Shown in pieces: positions 8,019-17,649 of a DNA stretch of 64,000 bases; position 1 is the stretch's first letter; each line of letters opens with the position of its first letter. A program made the position numbers and the translations under genes. The stretch is taken from assembly GCF_000725495.1 (NCBI RefSeq), contig NZ_JNZD01000034.1, forward strand, positions 1 through 64,000, written 5' to 3'. The notes beneath the pieces were generated by a model. It was not told the origin of the DNA. It ran no database searches and saw only the letters and a list, made by a program, of their open reading frames with translations. This DNA is from Streptomyces aureus (GTDB lineage Bacteria > Actinomycetota > Actinomycetes > Streptomycetales > Streptomycetaceae).

Positions 8019-11000
8019 CTAACGCTCCTGCTGGTGAGTGGGGCTGGGGAAGCTGCCGGTCTGGCCGTTGCCGGCCTGTCGACCCTGCTGAATGCCCCGA
8101 CGGAGATTGGTCAGCCGGCCGCGTACGTCATCGGGCGCACGGGAGACCTGCGGACCGCTTTGGTGCTGTTGCTGCTGTGCCGTACCCGCGACGAGGTTGG
8201 CTCGCGGGACGCGGCGCGGCAGGCCCGAGGTGGTGACCCCTCCTGCCGACGGCTTGCGGGAGCGCTCCGCCTGCTTGACGAGATCGTCGTTCGGAGAGCT
8301 GCGCCACGAGGTGGTGGCGGCCGGTGCGGCGGCCGGACGCTGCGGAGCCGGGGGAGTCTGCGGCTGCTGGGGGGCGGCCTGTGCGTATCCCTGGGAGCCG
8401 TTGTGCTGGGCGGTGCCGTTGGCCGGTGCGCCGTTGACGGGCGTGCCGTTCGCGGGGGTGCCCTCGGAGCCGTTCGCCTGACCGTGGAACCAGTTGGTCT
8501 CCAGCGTGTCGTAGAGCGGCGTACGGCCGTCACCGGGGTTCGAGGCCGGCGGAAGCGCCTCGGGAGCCTGCTGACGGGCGGGCGGCTGTGGGGTGGCCGG
8601 CCGCTCGTACTGTCCGGTGGACGACGAGCCCTGCCCGTTGCCGTAGCCGGGTGCCGCGAACTGCCCGGTGGACGCGGGGTCCTGGGAAGGCGCGTAGCCG
8701 GGCTGGGCGAACTGGCCGGTGGACGACGGGGACGCGGTGGCCCCGTAGCCCTGTGCGGCGAACTGTCCCGTGGCGGCCGGGTTCTGGCCCGCCGCGGACT
8801 GGTTGCCGGAGTAGCCGTACTGGCCGTTGTGCTGGCCGTTGTTCTGCGGCGCGCTCGCGCCGGGGCGCGGGGCGTCGAAGTCGGGACGGGCGAACTCCGC
8901 GGTGGAGGCGGGGCCCCGCTCGTCGATCCGCGGCATGCGCGAGGTCGCGTCGGGGTCCTCGTGACCACGGGGAGTGTCGGGGGACGTACGCGGAACCGGG
9001 GGCTGCGCGTTGTCGTCGCTCCAGCTCGGCGTGCGGGCGCCGGCGTTGCCGCCGGGCAGCTCGGCGCGCGCGTTGCCGCCGCGGCCGGGCAGCTGCGGCC
9101 GGCGACGGCCGCCCTTGCCGCCGGACGGGGCCTTCGCGGGCGCGGCCGGAGCCGCGTTGCCCTCGCCGAAGCCGTTCTGGCCCGCGCCGGCGTTGTTGCC
9201 GAACGAGTTCTTCCGGCCGCCGGAGGTGTCACCGAAGGCGTTCTGGCCGGCGGCGGTGTCGCCGCCGAAGCCCTGCTGCGGGCTCTGCCCGAAGGCGTTC
9301 GCACCGGCCGGGGCCTGCCGGCCCTGACCGCCGCCCTGGCCCTGCGGACCACGAGCGCCGCCGGGCGCACCCGGACGGCCGCCCTGGTTGCTTCCGGGCA
9401 GTGCCGCCCGCGCGCCCTGGCCCGCTCCGACCTGTCCGCGCTGCGGCGGGGCGCCGAGGGGACCGCCGGGGGCGGAGGGGGAACCGGCGCCGAGCGAGGG
9501 ACCGCCCGAGCGACGAGCCGCGGCCACACCGGCCGAGGCCTGCGAGGCGGCGGGGCCGCCGGCGGCACCCTGGCCGGGCTTGTTCGGCATGGGCTTCTTG
9601 CCGCCCTGGGCGACGTCCACGGGCAGCATGACCAGCGCGGTCGTACCGCCGGAGTCGGACGGGCGCAGCTGGATGCGGATGCCGTGACGCTGCGACAGAC
9701 GACCGACCACGAACAGACCCATGCGTCGGGAGACGGAGACGTCCACCGTGGGCGGAGCGGCGAGCCGCTCGTTGATCGCGGCCAGGTCCTCGGGGGACAG
9801 ACCGATACCGGTGTCGTGGATCTCGATCAGCACGCGGCCGTCGGGCAGGGCGTGACCGGTGACCTTGACCTTGGTCTGGGGGGAGGAGAACGAGGTGGCG
9901 TTCTCCAGCAGCTCTGCGAGCAGGTGGACGAGGTCGTTGACGACCCGGCCGGCGACCTCGGTGCCCGGCACCGAGGCGAGTTCGATGCGCTCGTACTGCT
10001 CCACCTCGGAGGCGGCGGCGCGGAGGACGTCGACCAGCGGGACCGGGCGGGTCCAGCGGCGGCCGGGCTCTTCACCGGCGAGAACCAGGAGGTTTTCACC
10101 GTTACGGCGCATGCGGGTCGCGAGGTGGTCGAGCTTGAACAGCGAGGAGAGCTGGTCGGGGTCGGCCTCGCGGGACTCCAGCTCGGATATGAGGGAGAGC
10201 TGGCGCTGGATGAGACCCTGCGAACGGCGCGAGAGGTTGGTGAACATCGCGTTGACGTTGCCTCGCAGAAGGGCCTGCTCGGCGGCGAGGCGGACGGCCT
10301 CGCGGTGCACGTCGTCGAAGGCCGCGGCCACCTGGCCGATCTCGTCCCGGGAGTGCACACCGACCGACTCCACGGAGGTGTCGACGTCCTGCGGGTCCGA
10401 CTCCGAGAGCTGCTTGACGAGCTCGGGCAGACGGTCCTGGGCGACCCGGGTGGCGGTGTCCTGGAGGCGGCGCAGCGAGCGGATCATGGACCGGGCCACG
10501 ACGAAGGCGCCGACGAGCGAGACACCGAGGACGAGCAGGATCAGGACACCGGAGATGATCGCTTCGCTCTGCGACTCGTTGCGCAGCTCACGGGCCTTCT
10601 GCTCCATCTCGCTGAGCAGCGTGGTCTCGATCTTCGACATCTGGTCGATCTTGGCCGAGTCGTCGTCGATCCAGTCCTTGAAGGACCGCTTGTTCTGCGT
10701 CTTCAGACCCTCGGGGTTGCTCAGCACGCGCTTGGCGTACTGGTCGGCCGACTTGATCGTCGGGTTGTCACCCTCGATGGGCAGGAGCAGGTCCGTGCTG
10801 CCGGTGCCGTAGATGTTCTTGAACGCCTGGTTCTCGGACTCCTGGCTCTCGAGCGCGGAGAACGCGTACTGCTGGTCGTTCTTCGAGAGGGTTCCGAACG
10901 TCGTCGGCTGCTTGGGGAGCGCGGCGGCGATGACGGCCCGCTGGACGGAGGCGTACTCCTTGGCGGAGGAGAACGACGCCAGCGCGCGGGTGCGCTGGAT

Positions 11001-11738
11001 CATCTCCGGGTTGCTGGTCGCCTCGGCCATGTCCTGGGAGAGCGCGAGGAGCTCGGTGACCAGGCGGTGGTAGGCGTCGACCGTCTGGGTCGCGTTCTGC
11101 GGGTCGTTGTAGGCGTCGCTGCGGATCTCGTTGAGCTTGTAGAGCTCGGACACGACACCGACGAGGCTGTCGTGGACGCCCGCCAGCTGGCCCTTGGCCG
11201 TGGCGTCGTCGACCTGCTGCGTGCCCTCGAGGAAGTGCTTCTTCGCCACGTCGGTGGCGTCGCGGACCGACTTGACCTCGTAGTCGTTGGACAGGGCGCC
11301 GTGGGCCAGCGGACCGGCCGTCTCGTCGCGCTCCTTCTGGAGCGCGGCGGCGAGCTCGGTGGCCTGCTTGGTCATCTCGGTGAGCAGCCGCATGTTGTCG
11401 AGCTGCTGGATGTTGTCCAGCGACTCGTTGATGCGGAGCGCTCCCAGCGAGGTCGCCGCCACCACGGGGAGGGCGAGCAGCGACACCAGTCGCGTCGAGA
11501 TGCGCCAGTTCCGCAGGGCTACGCGCGAGCCGTGGCTCGGCGCGGCCGGCTGCGCGGCGTCGGTCGTGGTGGCGGGAGCCTTGGGCTTGGCGCCGGCGCG
11601 AGCGGCGTGTTCACCGCTGCCTCCGACCTCTGCCGGTCCCGGGTTCTGGGCGTGCTGGGGCGAGGAACCGCGGTCGGTCCCGCCGCGCGGCTCCGGCTCC
11701 GCCGAAGCGCTGCCATCCCTCTTGAAACGTCCCTGCAC
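8019..11738 (-). CDS. cvnA: conservon sensor histidine kinase-like protein CvnA (right copy)
   Basis: 1239 residues from a GTG at 11738; further upstream codons in frame lose the coding pattern. Domain order is as in the left copy: basic cytoplasmic N-terminus, first membrane segment (RLVSLLALPVVAATSLGAL), extracellular helical sensor, second membrane segment (AIISGVLILLVLGVSLVGAF), HAMP, the LDHLATRMRRNGENLL helix and a GHKL ATPase (ELLENATSFSSP, IHDTGIGL). The C-terminal ~470 residues are disordered and rich in Gly/Ala/Pro/Gln, with repeated STGQFA..GY motifs not seen in the left copy. The kinase cores are closely related and the tails are not, suggesting tandem duplication followed by tail divergence. 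Confidence 0.95.
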   Translation of the reverse strand: MQGRFKRDGSASAEPEPRGGTDRGSSPQHAQNPGPAEVGGSGEHAARAGAKPKAPATTTDAAQPAAPSHGSRVALRNWRISTRLVSLLALPVVAATSLGALRINESLDNIQQLDNMRLLTEMTKQATELAAALQKERDETAGPLAHGALSNDYEVKSVRDATDVAKKHFLEGTQQVDDATAKGQLAGVHDSLVGVVSELYKLNEIRSDAYNDPQNATQTVDAYHRLVTELLALSQDMAEATSNPEMIQRTRALASFSSAKEYASVQRAVIAAALPKQPTTFGTLSKNDQQYAFSALESQESENQAFKNIYGTGSTDLLLPIEGDNPTIKSADQYAKRVLSNPEGLKTQNKRSFKDWIDDDSAKIDQMSKIETTLLSEMEQKARELRNESQSEAIISGVLILLVLGVSLVGAFVVARSMIRSLRRLQDTATRVAQDRLPELVKQLSESDPQDVDTSVESVGVHSRDEIGQVAAAFDDVHREAVRLAAEQALLRGNVNAMFTNLSRRSQGLIQRQLSLISELESREADPDQLSSLFKLDHLATRMRRNGENLLVLAGEEPGRRWTRPVPLVDVLRAAASEVEQYERIELASVPGTEVAGRVVNDLVHLLAELLENATSFSSPQTKVKVTGHALPDGRVLIEIHDTGIGLSPEDLAAINERLAAPPTVDVSVSRRMGLFVVGRLSQRHGIRIQLRPSDSGGTTALVMLPVDVAQGGKKPMPNKPGQGAAGGPAASQASAGVAAARRSGGPSLGAGSPSAPGGPLGAPPQRGQVGAGQGARAALPGSNQGGRPGAPGGARGPQGQGGGQGRQAPAGANAFGQSPQQGFGGDTAAGQNAFGDTSGGRKNSFGNNAGAGQNGFGEGNAAPAAPAKAPSGGKGGRRRPQLPGRGGNARAELPGGNAGARTPSWSDDNAQPPVPRTSPDTPRGHEDPDATSRMPRIDERGPASTAEFARPDFDAPRPGASAPQNNGQHNGQYGYSGNQSAAGQNPAATGQFAAQGYGATASPSSTGQFAQPGYAPSQDPASTGQFAAPGYGNGQGSSSTGQYERPATPQPPARQQAPEALPPASNPGDGRTPLYDTLETNWFHGQANGSEGTPANGTPVNGAPANGTAQHNGSQGYAQAAPQQPQTPPAPQRPAAAPAATTSWRSSPNDDLVKQAERSRKPSAGGVTTSGLPRRVPRANLVAGTAQQQQHQSGPQVSRAPDDVRGRLTNLRRGIQQGRQAGNGQTGSFPSPTHQQER

Positions 11739-12338
11739 TAGCGTCGCAACCTCTGGACCAGGCGCCCCTCCGCTGGAACGGCGGGACGGTGTCGGCTTTT
11801 TACACAGACGCAGATGCGCTCTGTGTAGGTGGTCTGAGTGACCGGCGCAGGTTCCCCCTTCCCGCCGCCACTCGGCGCTGAGTAGCGCCCCTGCGCGCCG
11901 GATCGTGAATCCGCGGCGGTCCGAGGAATTCCAGCACAGTGCAGGATCTCCAACAAGGCCCGTGTACCAGGCTGTGACCTCCGTGACAGCATGTGAGGGG
12001 ACTGTCACCGGACGTGCAAGGGGTTCTCGTACAAACCGGGCATAGGCCTACGAGCCACTGGCGTCCCCGCCCTGTCCCAGTCGCGATGATCAGGAGCGGA
12101 ATGGCTGGTTCAGTGGAGTAATGTCCGTTTGGTCGCACCGAATCGGGGGCCGCGATTGACCGGTTTGCCCCTTGGTGAGTGAGGAAACTCACACGGCGAT
12201 CATGGCCTCTTCGCGGCCTCGCCAGGGAATTGAATGTTTAGCCTGGCGCTTTACAGGGATGGCGAATCCGACAACCCGCGCCCATGTGGGGCCCTTTGAC
12301 CCCGACCGGCGCCCAGGACGACAAGGTCGAGCAAAACG
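11739..12338. other. intergenic region upstream of the right conservon
   Basis: 600 bp without a convincing gene. It should hold the leftward promoter of the right conservon. An inverted repeat GTGACAG (11983-11989) / CTGTCAC (12002-12008) is a possible operator. Nothing else stands out. Confidence 0.5.
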
Positions 12339-12527
12339 GTGAAGACGACGATGATGTTCCGCAACATTGCCAACCCGCGGCGCACGACGCTGGCGCACCT
12401 CGAGGACGCCGACGCCCTGCGGACGCCGGAACGGCCGGAGCACTCGGTCGACCTCCCCCTGCAGACGGCCAACCCCCGCCGCACCGTCCTGATGGACGCC
12501 CCGGTCGCGGTCGCCGCCGCGGAGTGA
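12339..12527 (+). CDS. small Streptomyces protein with duplicated ANPRRT motif
   Basis: 62 residues from a GTG at 12339; an ATG at 12351 or 12354 is an alternative start. Its function is not recognised. The sequence contains an internal near-duplication, NIANPRRTTLAHL near the N-terminus and QTANPRRTVLMDA near the C-terminus, separated by an acidic stretch. There is no signal peptide, membrane segment or cysteine. A perfect GC-rich palindrome downstream looks like its own terminator, which supports a real single-gene unit. From memory, proteins of this type are conserved between cvn and FAH genes in Streptomyces. A processed-peptide role is possible but unsupported. Confidence 0.65.
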   Translation: MKTTMMFRNIANPRRTTLAHLEDADALRTPERPEHSVDLPLQTANPRRTVLMDAPVAVAAAE

Positions 12528-12545
12528 ACCCCGCCGGCCGCTGAC

Positions 12546-12571
12546 AGGGCCGCGCCCCGGGGCGCGGCCCT
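12546..12571 (+). terminator. GC-rich palindromic terminator
   Basis: A perfect 26-bp palindrome of AGGGCCGCGCCCC and its complement, 18 bp after the small-protein stop, followed by TTCGGTCCTT. Confidence 0.75.
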
Positions 12572-12731
12572 TCGGTCCTTCCCGGCCTTCCCGGGAGCGA
12601 CGCCCCCCCCCGGCGTCCGTAGGGACGCCCCGCCGCCCACCGTCGGCCGATATACGCGAAGCCCGCAGCCCCTGCCGCGTTAGCCTGGAGCGTCAGACTC
12701 CAGCCAGCTCAGTGAGGGGCGCAAGGATCCC

Positions 12732-13508
12732 GTGCGCATCGCCAGATTCTCCATCGACGGCAACGTCGCGTTCGGCGCGGTCGAGGGCGACAAGCCGGAC
12801 GAACTCGTCCTCGACATCATCAAGGGCATCCCGTTCGCGGACTTCGAGCTCTCCGGTACGAAGGTCCCGCTGAACAAGGTCCGGCTGCTGCCGCCGGTGC
12901 TCCCCAACAAGGTCGTGGCCTTCGGCCGCAACTACGCGGAGCACGCCAGGGAGCTCGGCAACGAGGTGCCCGACGCCCCGTTCGCCTTCTTCAAGCCGTC
13001 GACCTCGGTGACCGGCCCCGGCGACCCGATCCAGTACCCCTCCTTCTCCAGCGAGCTCCACCACGAGGCGGAGCTCGCCGTCGTCATCGGCCGCATGTGC
13101 CGCGAGGTCCCGCGCGAGCGCGTCAAGGACGTCATCCTCGGCTACACCTGCGCCAACGACGTCACCGCCCGCGACGTACAGCGGCGCGAGAAGCAGTGGG
13201 CCCGCGCCAAGGGCTTCGACACCTCCTGCCCGCTCGGCCCCTGGGTGGAGACGGACCTCGACCCCGCCGACCTGACCATCCAGTGCACGGTCAACGGGCA
13301 GCAGCGCCAGCTCGGCCGCACCAGCGAGATGATCCACTCCATCGAGGACCTGATCGTCAACATCACCGAGGCCATGACGCTGCTCCCCGGCGACGTGATC
13401 CTCACCGGCACCCCGGCTGGGGTCGGCCCCCTGAACGTCGGCGACGAGGTCGCCGTCACCATCGAAGGCATCGGCACTCTCACCAACAAGGTGATCAAGC
13501 GTGGCTAA
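12732..13508 (+). CDS. fumarylacetoacetate hydrolase family protein
   Basis: 258 residues from a GTG. The FAH fold fills residues ~60-258: GRNYAEHA, the metal-binding Glu motif in [12 protein letters not shown], the NDVTARDVQ loop, and [15 protein letters not shown] near the end. Family members hydrolyse or decarboxylate 2-keto acids (acylpyruvases, 2-hydroxyhepta-2,4-diene-1,7-dioate isomerases, oxaloacetate decarboxylases); the substrate here cannot be told. The stop lies eight nt inside gltX, so the two genes are translationally coupled. Confidence 0.93.
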   Translation: MRIARFSIDGNVAFGAVEGDKPDELVLDIIKGIPFADFELSGTKVPLNKVRLLPPVLPNKVVAFGRNYAEHARELGNEVPDAPFAFFKPSTSVTGPGDPIQYPSFSSELHHEAELAVVIGRMCREVPRERVKDVILGYTCANDVTARDVQRREKQWARAKGFDTSCPLGPWVETDLDPADLTIQCTVNGQQRQLGRTSEMIHSIEDLIVNITEAMTLLPGDVILTGTPAGVGPLNVGDEVAVTIEGIGTLTNKVIKRG

Positions 13509-14970
13509 CGTCCGTGTACGTTTCTGTCCCTCCCCGACCGGCAACCCCCACGTCGGGCTGGTCCGCACCGCCCTGTTCAACTGGGCGTTCGCCCGGCACA
13601 ACGAGGGCACCCTGGTCTTCCGCATCGAGGACACCGACGCGGCCCGCGACTCCGAGGAGTCGTACGAGCAGCTGCTCGACTCGATGCGCTGGCTGGGCTT
13701 CGACTGGGACGAGGGCCCCGAGATCGGCGGCCCGCACGCGCCGTACCGCCAGTCGCAGCGCATGGACCTCTACGCGGACGTCGCCGCCAAGCTGCTGGAC
13801 GCGGGTCACGCGTACCACTGCTACTGCTCGACCGAGGAGCTGGACACCCGCCGCGACGCGGCCCGTGCCGCCGGCAAGCCCTCCGGCTACGACGGCCACT
13901 GCCGCGACCTGAGCGCCGAGCAGAAGGCCGCCTACGAGGCCGAGGGCCGCAAGCCCATCGTCCGCTTCCGGATGCCCGACGAGGCGATCACGTTCGAGGA
14001 CCTGGTCCGCGGCGAGATCACGTACCTCCCGGAGAACGTCCCGGACTACGGCATCGTCCGCGCGAACGGCGCGCCGCTCTACACGCTCGTCAACCCCGTC
14101 GACGACGCCCTGATGGAGATCACCCACGTCCTGCGCGGCGAGGACCTGCTCTCCTCCACCCCCCGGCAGATCGCCCTCTACAAGGCGCTGACCGAGCTGG
14201 GCATCGCCAAGGAGACCCCGGCCTTCGGCCACCTCCCGTACGTGATGGGCGAGGGCAACAAGAAGCTCTCCAAGCGCGACCCGGAGTCCTCGCTCAACCT
14301 CTACCGCGAGCGCGGCTTCCTCCCCGAGGGCCTGCTGAACTACCTCTCCCTGCTCGGCTGGTCGCTCGCGGCCGACCGCGACATCTTCTCGATCGAGGAG
14401 ATGGTCGCCGCGTTCGACGTCACGGACGTCAACCCGAACCCGGCCCGCTTCGACCTGAAGAAGTGCGAGGCGATCAACGCCGACCACATCCGCATGCTCG
14501 ATGTGAAGGACTTCACCGAGCGCTGCGCCCCCTGGCTGCGCGCCCCCTTCGCGCCCTGGGCGCCGGAGGACTTCGACGAGGCGAAGTGGCAGGCGATCGC
14601 CCCGCACGCCCAGTCGCGGATGAAGGTCCTCTCGGAGATCACGGACAACGTCGACTTCCTGTTCCTGCCGGAGCCGGCCGTCGACGAGGCGTCCTGGACG
14701 AAGGCCATGAAGGAGGGCAGCGACGCCCTGCTCCGCACGGCCCGCGAGAAGCTGGAGGCGGCCGACTGGTCCTCCGCGGAGTCCCTCAAGGAGGCCGTTC
14801 TGGCCGCCGGCGAGGAGCACGGCCTCAAGCTCGGCAAGGCGCAGGCCCCGGTCCGCGTCGCCGTCACCGGCCGCACGGTCGGCCTGCCGCTCTTCGAGTC
14901 CCTGGAGATCCTGGGCAAGGAGACGACGCTGGCGCGCGTCGACGCCGCGCTGGAGCGGCTCGCCGCGTAG
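13501..14970 (+). CDS. gltX: glutamyl-tRNA synthetase
   Basis: 489 residues, starting at a GTG eight nt inside the FAH gene. It charges tRNA-Glu with glutamate. In actinobacteria, which lack GlnRS, it is expected also to mischarge tRNA-Gln for later amidation by GatCAB. Class I motifs are present: the HIGH-type [11 protein letters not shown] near residue 10 and the KMSKS-type KKLSKRD near residue 258. The anticodon-binding C-terminal domain follows. Three tRNA-Glu and two tRNA-Gln genes, its likely substrates, start 1.2 kb downstream. Confidence 0.97.
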   Translation: MANVRVRFCPSPTGNPHVGLVRTALFNWAFARHNEGTLVFRIEDTDAARDSEESYEQLLDSMRWLGFDWDEGPEIGGPHAPYRQSQRMDLYADVAAKLLDAGHAYHCYCSTEELDTRRDAARAAGKPSGYDGHCRDLSAEQKAAYEAEGRKPIVRFRMPDEAITFEDLVRGEITYLPENVPDYGIVRANGAPLYTLVNPVDDALMEITHVLRGEDLLSSTPRQIALYKALTELGIAKETPAFGHLPYVMGEGNKKLSKRDPESSLNLYRERGFLPEGLLNYLSLLGWSLAADRDIFSIEEMVAAFDVTDVNPNPARFDLKKCEAINADHIRMLDVKDFTERCAPWLRAPFAPWAPEDFDEAKWQAIAPHAQSRMKVLSEITDNVDFLFLPEPAVDEASWTKAMKEGSDALLRTAREKLEAADWSSAESLKEAVLAAGEEHGLKLGKAQAPVRVAVTGRTVGLPLFESLEILGKETTLARVDAALERLAA

Positions 14971-14985
14971 CCGCCGCGCATGAGT

Positions 14986-15022
14986 GAGAGGGGCGGTGTC
15001 CGCTACGGGCACCGCCCCTCTC
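14986..15022 (+). terminator. terminator hairpin after gltX
   Basis: A 13-bp perfect stem (GAGAGGGGCGGTG / CACCGCCCCTCTC) with an 11-nt loop, 15 bp after the gltX stop. The rest of the gap to 15296 is GC-rich, without another recognisable feature. Confidence 0.85.
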
Positions 15023-15296
15023 GTATGCCCCGGCGCCGGCTGAACCGGGTCGGGCCCGTCGGGCAACTTCCTCTGGAAATAGGCCACTTGTGGCCCCACC
15101 GCCCCACCGTGCTCCGAGTCGCCGCCCCGGGCCCCGCGCGCCCGGCACTCCGCGCGGCCCGCATCCCGCGCCTCCCGCGGCCCGTACCGCGCGCTTCTCT
15201 CGGCCCGCACCCCGAGCGCCCCGATCCCCGTGCCGCCCGAAGGCCCGTGGCGGCGACCGGGGGACAGCCGTGCGTGCCCGGAGATACCGTCGGCGC

Positions 15297-16049
15297 ATGA
15301 GCATCGACGCCGTGGTGTGGGACATCGACGACACGCTCTTCGACTACACGGCCGCGGACCGCGCCGGCATGCGCGGCCATCTCGCGGCCGAGGGCCTGCT
15401 CGACGACGGCACGACGGTCGAACAGGCCCTGGCCCGCTGGCGGGAGATCACCGACACCCAGTGGGCGCGGTACGCGGCCGGTGAGACCGACTGGCAGGGC
15501 CAGCGCCGGGACCGTGTCCGGGTGTTCCTCGGACGGCCGCTGAGCGACCCGGAGGCCGACGCGTGGTTCGACCGGTACGTCGCGCACTACGAGGGCGCCT
15601 GGGCGCTGTTCCCGGACGTCCTGCCCGCCCTGGACGCGCTCGCCGCCGGCCACCGGCACGCGGTGCTGTCCAACTCCAGCCTCCTCGTGCAGGACCGCAA
15701 GCTGCGCGTCCTCGGTGTGCACGACCGCTTCGAGGCGATCCTGTGCGCCGCCGAGCTCGGCGTCTCCAAGCCCGCGGCGGAGGCCTTCCACGCGGCCTGC
15801 GACGCCCTGGGGCTGCCGCCGGACCGGGTCGCCTACGTGGGCGACCACCCGGAGATCGACGGCAGGGGCGCCGCCGACGCCGGTCTGCTGTCGGTCTGGA
15901 TCGACCGTGCGGGCACCTCCGGACCCGGTCCCGCACCGGCCGCCGGCACCGTCGGACGGACGGGTCCGCACCGCATCGGAACGCTCGCCGAGTTGCCCGG
16001 GATCCTCGCCGCCGATACCCGTTTTGGAGCGGGGTCCACCTTCGGGTAA
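15297..16049 (+). CDS. HAD-superfamily hydrolase
   Basis: 250 residues from an ATG. The catalytic DIDDTLFDYT motif (first Asp nucleophile) is near residue 8, the motif II Ser/Asn region is LSNSS, the motif III Lys is in VSKPAAEAF, and GDHPEIDGRGAADAG is the motif IV acidic loop. It resembles the YjjG / 2-haloacid dehalogenase-type group with an alpha-helical cap, acting on small phosphorylated metabolites. The substrate is unknown. The C-terminal 30 residues are Pro/Gly-rich. Confidence 0.92.
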   Translation: MSIDAVVWDIDDTLFDYTAADRAGMRGHLAAEGLLDDGTTVEQALARWREITDTQWARYAAGETDWQGQRRDRVRVFLGRPLSDPEADAWFDRYVAHYEGAWALFPDVLPALDALAAGHRHAVLSNSSLLVQDRKLRVLGVHDRFEAILCAAELGVSKPAAEAFHAACDALGLPPDRVAYVGDHPEIDGRGAADAGLLSVWIDRAGTSGPGPAPAAGTVGRTGPHRIGTLAELPGILAADTRFGAGSTFG

Positions 16050-16139
16050 TGTTCTTTCTGCGCCGCCGGGAGCGGGCCGAAAGGCCGGAGCCCGGAGACG
16101 TCAGCCGAAACAAGATCTTCGTACGGGATTGCGTTTCTG

Positions 16140-16211
16140 TGGCCTATGGTGTAATTGGCAACACTACGGTTTCTGGTACCGTCATTCTAGGTTCGAGTCC
16201 TGGTAGGCCAG
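16140..16211 (+). tRNA. tRNA-Gln (CTG)
   Basis: A 72-nt cloverleaf with acceptor TGGCCTA pairing TAGGCCA, anticodon loop TTCTGGT between ACGGT and ACCGT, and a TTCGAGT T-loop. The discriminator is G and CCA is not encoded. A U1-A72 first pair is typical of tRNA-Gln. Confidence 0.95.
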
Positions 16212-16253
16212 CTCGCAGAGCTCATCTGCACCGCGGAGATCCAGATCCGCAAC

Positions 16254-16326
16254 GCCCCCGTTGTGTAGCGGCCTAGCACGCTGCCCTCTCACGGCAGTAG
16301 CGCCGGTTCGAATCCGGTCGGGGGTA
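16254..16326 (+). tRNA. tRNA-Glu (CTC), copy 1
   Basis: 73 nt, acceptor GCCCCCG pairing CGGGGGT, anticodon loop CTCTCAC between CTGCC and GGCAG, T-loop TTCGAAT, discriminator A. No CCA is encoded. Identical to copy 2. Confidence 0.95.
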
Positions 16327-16388
16327 CAGATCCTTCCCAGGAAGGCAGTTCGGGTCGCACCCGCTGCCCTTCATGCAGGATCGCTAGG

Positions 16389-16461
16389 GCCCCCGTTGTG
16401 TAGCGGCCTAGCACGCTGCCCTCTCACGGCAGTAGCGCCGGTTCGAATCCGGTCGGGGGTA
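16389..16461 (+). tRNA. tRNA-Glu (CTC), copy 2
   Basis: Identical over 73 nt to copy 1, anticodon CTC. The spacers around the two copies are unrelated. Confidence 0.95.
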
Positions 16462-16486
16462 CTGACCAAAATGGTCTAAACCACCA

Positions 16487-16558
16487 TGGGCTATGGTGTA
16501 ATTGGCAACACTACGGTTTCTGGTACCGTCATTCTAGGTTCGAGTCCTGGTAGCCCAG
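16487..16558 (+). tRNA. tRNA-Gln (CTG), copy 2
   Basis: Matches the first tRNA-Gln except for one compensated acceptor pair: TGGGCTA / TAGCCCA instead of TGGCCTA / TAGGCCA. Anticodon CTG. Confidence 0.95.
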
Positions 16559-16587
16559 CCCCGGATCTGCGGCAACGCACGATTCAG

Positions 16588-16660
16588 GCCCCCGTTGTGT
16601 AGCGGCCTAGCACGCCGCCCTCTCAAGGCGGTAGCGCCGGTTCGAATCCGGTCGGGGGTA
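16588..16660 (+). tRNA. tRNA-Glu (CTC), copy 3
   Basis: Same body as the other tRNA-Glu genes with an altered but paired anticodon stem (CCGCC / GGCGG) and loop CTCTCAA. Anticodon CTC. Confidence 0.95.
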
Positions 16661-16666
16661 CAAGGT

Positions 16667-16702
16667 CCGCAAGGGTCTCCACTTCGGTGGGGGCCCTTGC
16701 GG
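16667..16702 (+). terminator. terminator of the tRNA cluster
   Basis: A 16-bp stem with a TTCG tetraloop (CCGCAAGGG outer arm, TCTCCAC/GTGGGGG inner arm with wobble pairs), followed by CGTTTCC. It starts six nt after the last tRNA. Confidence 0.9.
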
Positions 16703-16932
16703 CGTTTCCGGCCTCGTTCCCCGGCGCTCGCGCACGGACCCGCCCGGGGGTCACCCGTGGGCCGTTCCCGATCAACCCGGCGCGCGGCACGGTGAGTTGG
16801 ATCACGGGGGAAGAACGAGGCGCGGGGTGCACCGGAAGCCGGCGCACCCCGCGTACGGACGGTGCTGCGGAAAGGGCCTGCCGCGGCGTTGAGGCCGGCC
16901 CTTCCCGGGAGCGGGAGCAGGAGCGGAGCGGG

Positions 16933-17649
16933 TCAGCCCGTGCGGCGCAGGGCCTCGGAGAGGCGGCCGGCGGCGTCGATGACCGCCTGGGCGTGCATAC
17001 GGCCCGGGTGACGGGTCAGGCGCTCGATCGGCCCGGAGACCGAGACGGCGGCCACGACCCGGTTGGAGGGCCCGCGCACGGGCGCGGAGACGGACGCCAC
17101 GCCCGGCTCGCGCTCACCGATCGACTGGGCCCAGCCGCGGCGCCGTACGCCCGAGAGCGCGGTGGCGGTGAAGCGGGCGCCCTGCAGACCGCGGTGCAGC
17201 CGCTCCGGCTCCTCCCAGGCCATCAGGATCTGGGCCGAGGAACCGGCCTTCATGGTGAGGGTGGAGCCCACCGGCACCGTGTCCCGCAGACCGGACAGCC
17301 GCTCGGCCGCGGCGACGCAGATGCGCATGTCGCCCTGGCGGCGGTAGAGCTGCGCGCTCTCGCCGGTGATGTCCCGCAGGTGCGTGAGCACCGGGCCCGC
17401 CGTCGCGAGGAGACGGTCCTCACCGGCGGCCGCGGCCAGTTCGGAGAGTCGGGGCCCGAGGATGAAACGGCCCTGCATGTCGCGCGCCACCATGCGGTGG
17501 TGTTCAAGTGCCACGGCGAGGCGATGTGCCGTGGGTCGTGCCAGTCCGGTCGCCGCGACCAAGCCTGCGAGGGTGGCCGGACCGGACTCCAGGGCGCTCA
17601 GGACAAGGGCTGCCTTGTCCAGGACGCCGACGCCGCTACTGTTGTCCAT
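16933..17649 (-). CDS. ndgR: IclR-family regulator NdgR
   Basis: 238 residues from the ATG at 17649; upstream in-frame codons would read through the intergenic operator region. The N-terminal winged helix begins with LDKAALVLSALESGPATLAGL and the recognition helix includes LARPTAHRLAVALEHH. The C-terminal IclR effector domain covers residues ~80-238 (GRFILGPRLSELAA, ITGESAQLYRR, SAQILMAWEEPERL). NdgR controls leucine and other amino-acid biosynthesis and affects differentiation and antibiotics. The gene is divergent from leuCD, its best-known target. Confidence 0.93.
   Translation of the reverse strand: MDNSSGVGVLDKAALVLSALESGPATLAGLVAATGLARPTAHRLAVALEHHRMVARDMQGRFILGPRLSELAAAAGEDRLLATAGPVLTHLRDITGESAQLYRRQGDMRICVAAAERLSGLRDTVPVGSTLTMKAGSSAQILMAWEEPERLHRGLQGARFTATALSGVRRRGWAQSIGEREPGVASVSAPVRGPSNRVVAAVSVSGPIERLTRHPGRMHAQAVIDAAGRLSEALRRTG

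Noticed and set aside
7710..11741. 1343-codon plus-strand frame antisense to the right cvnA
   Set aside because: Same reason: composition-driven opening opposite a clear gene.
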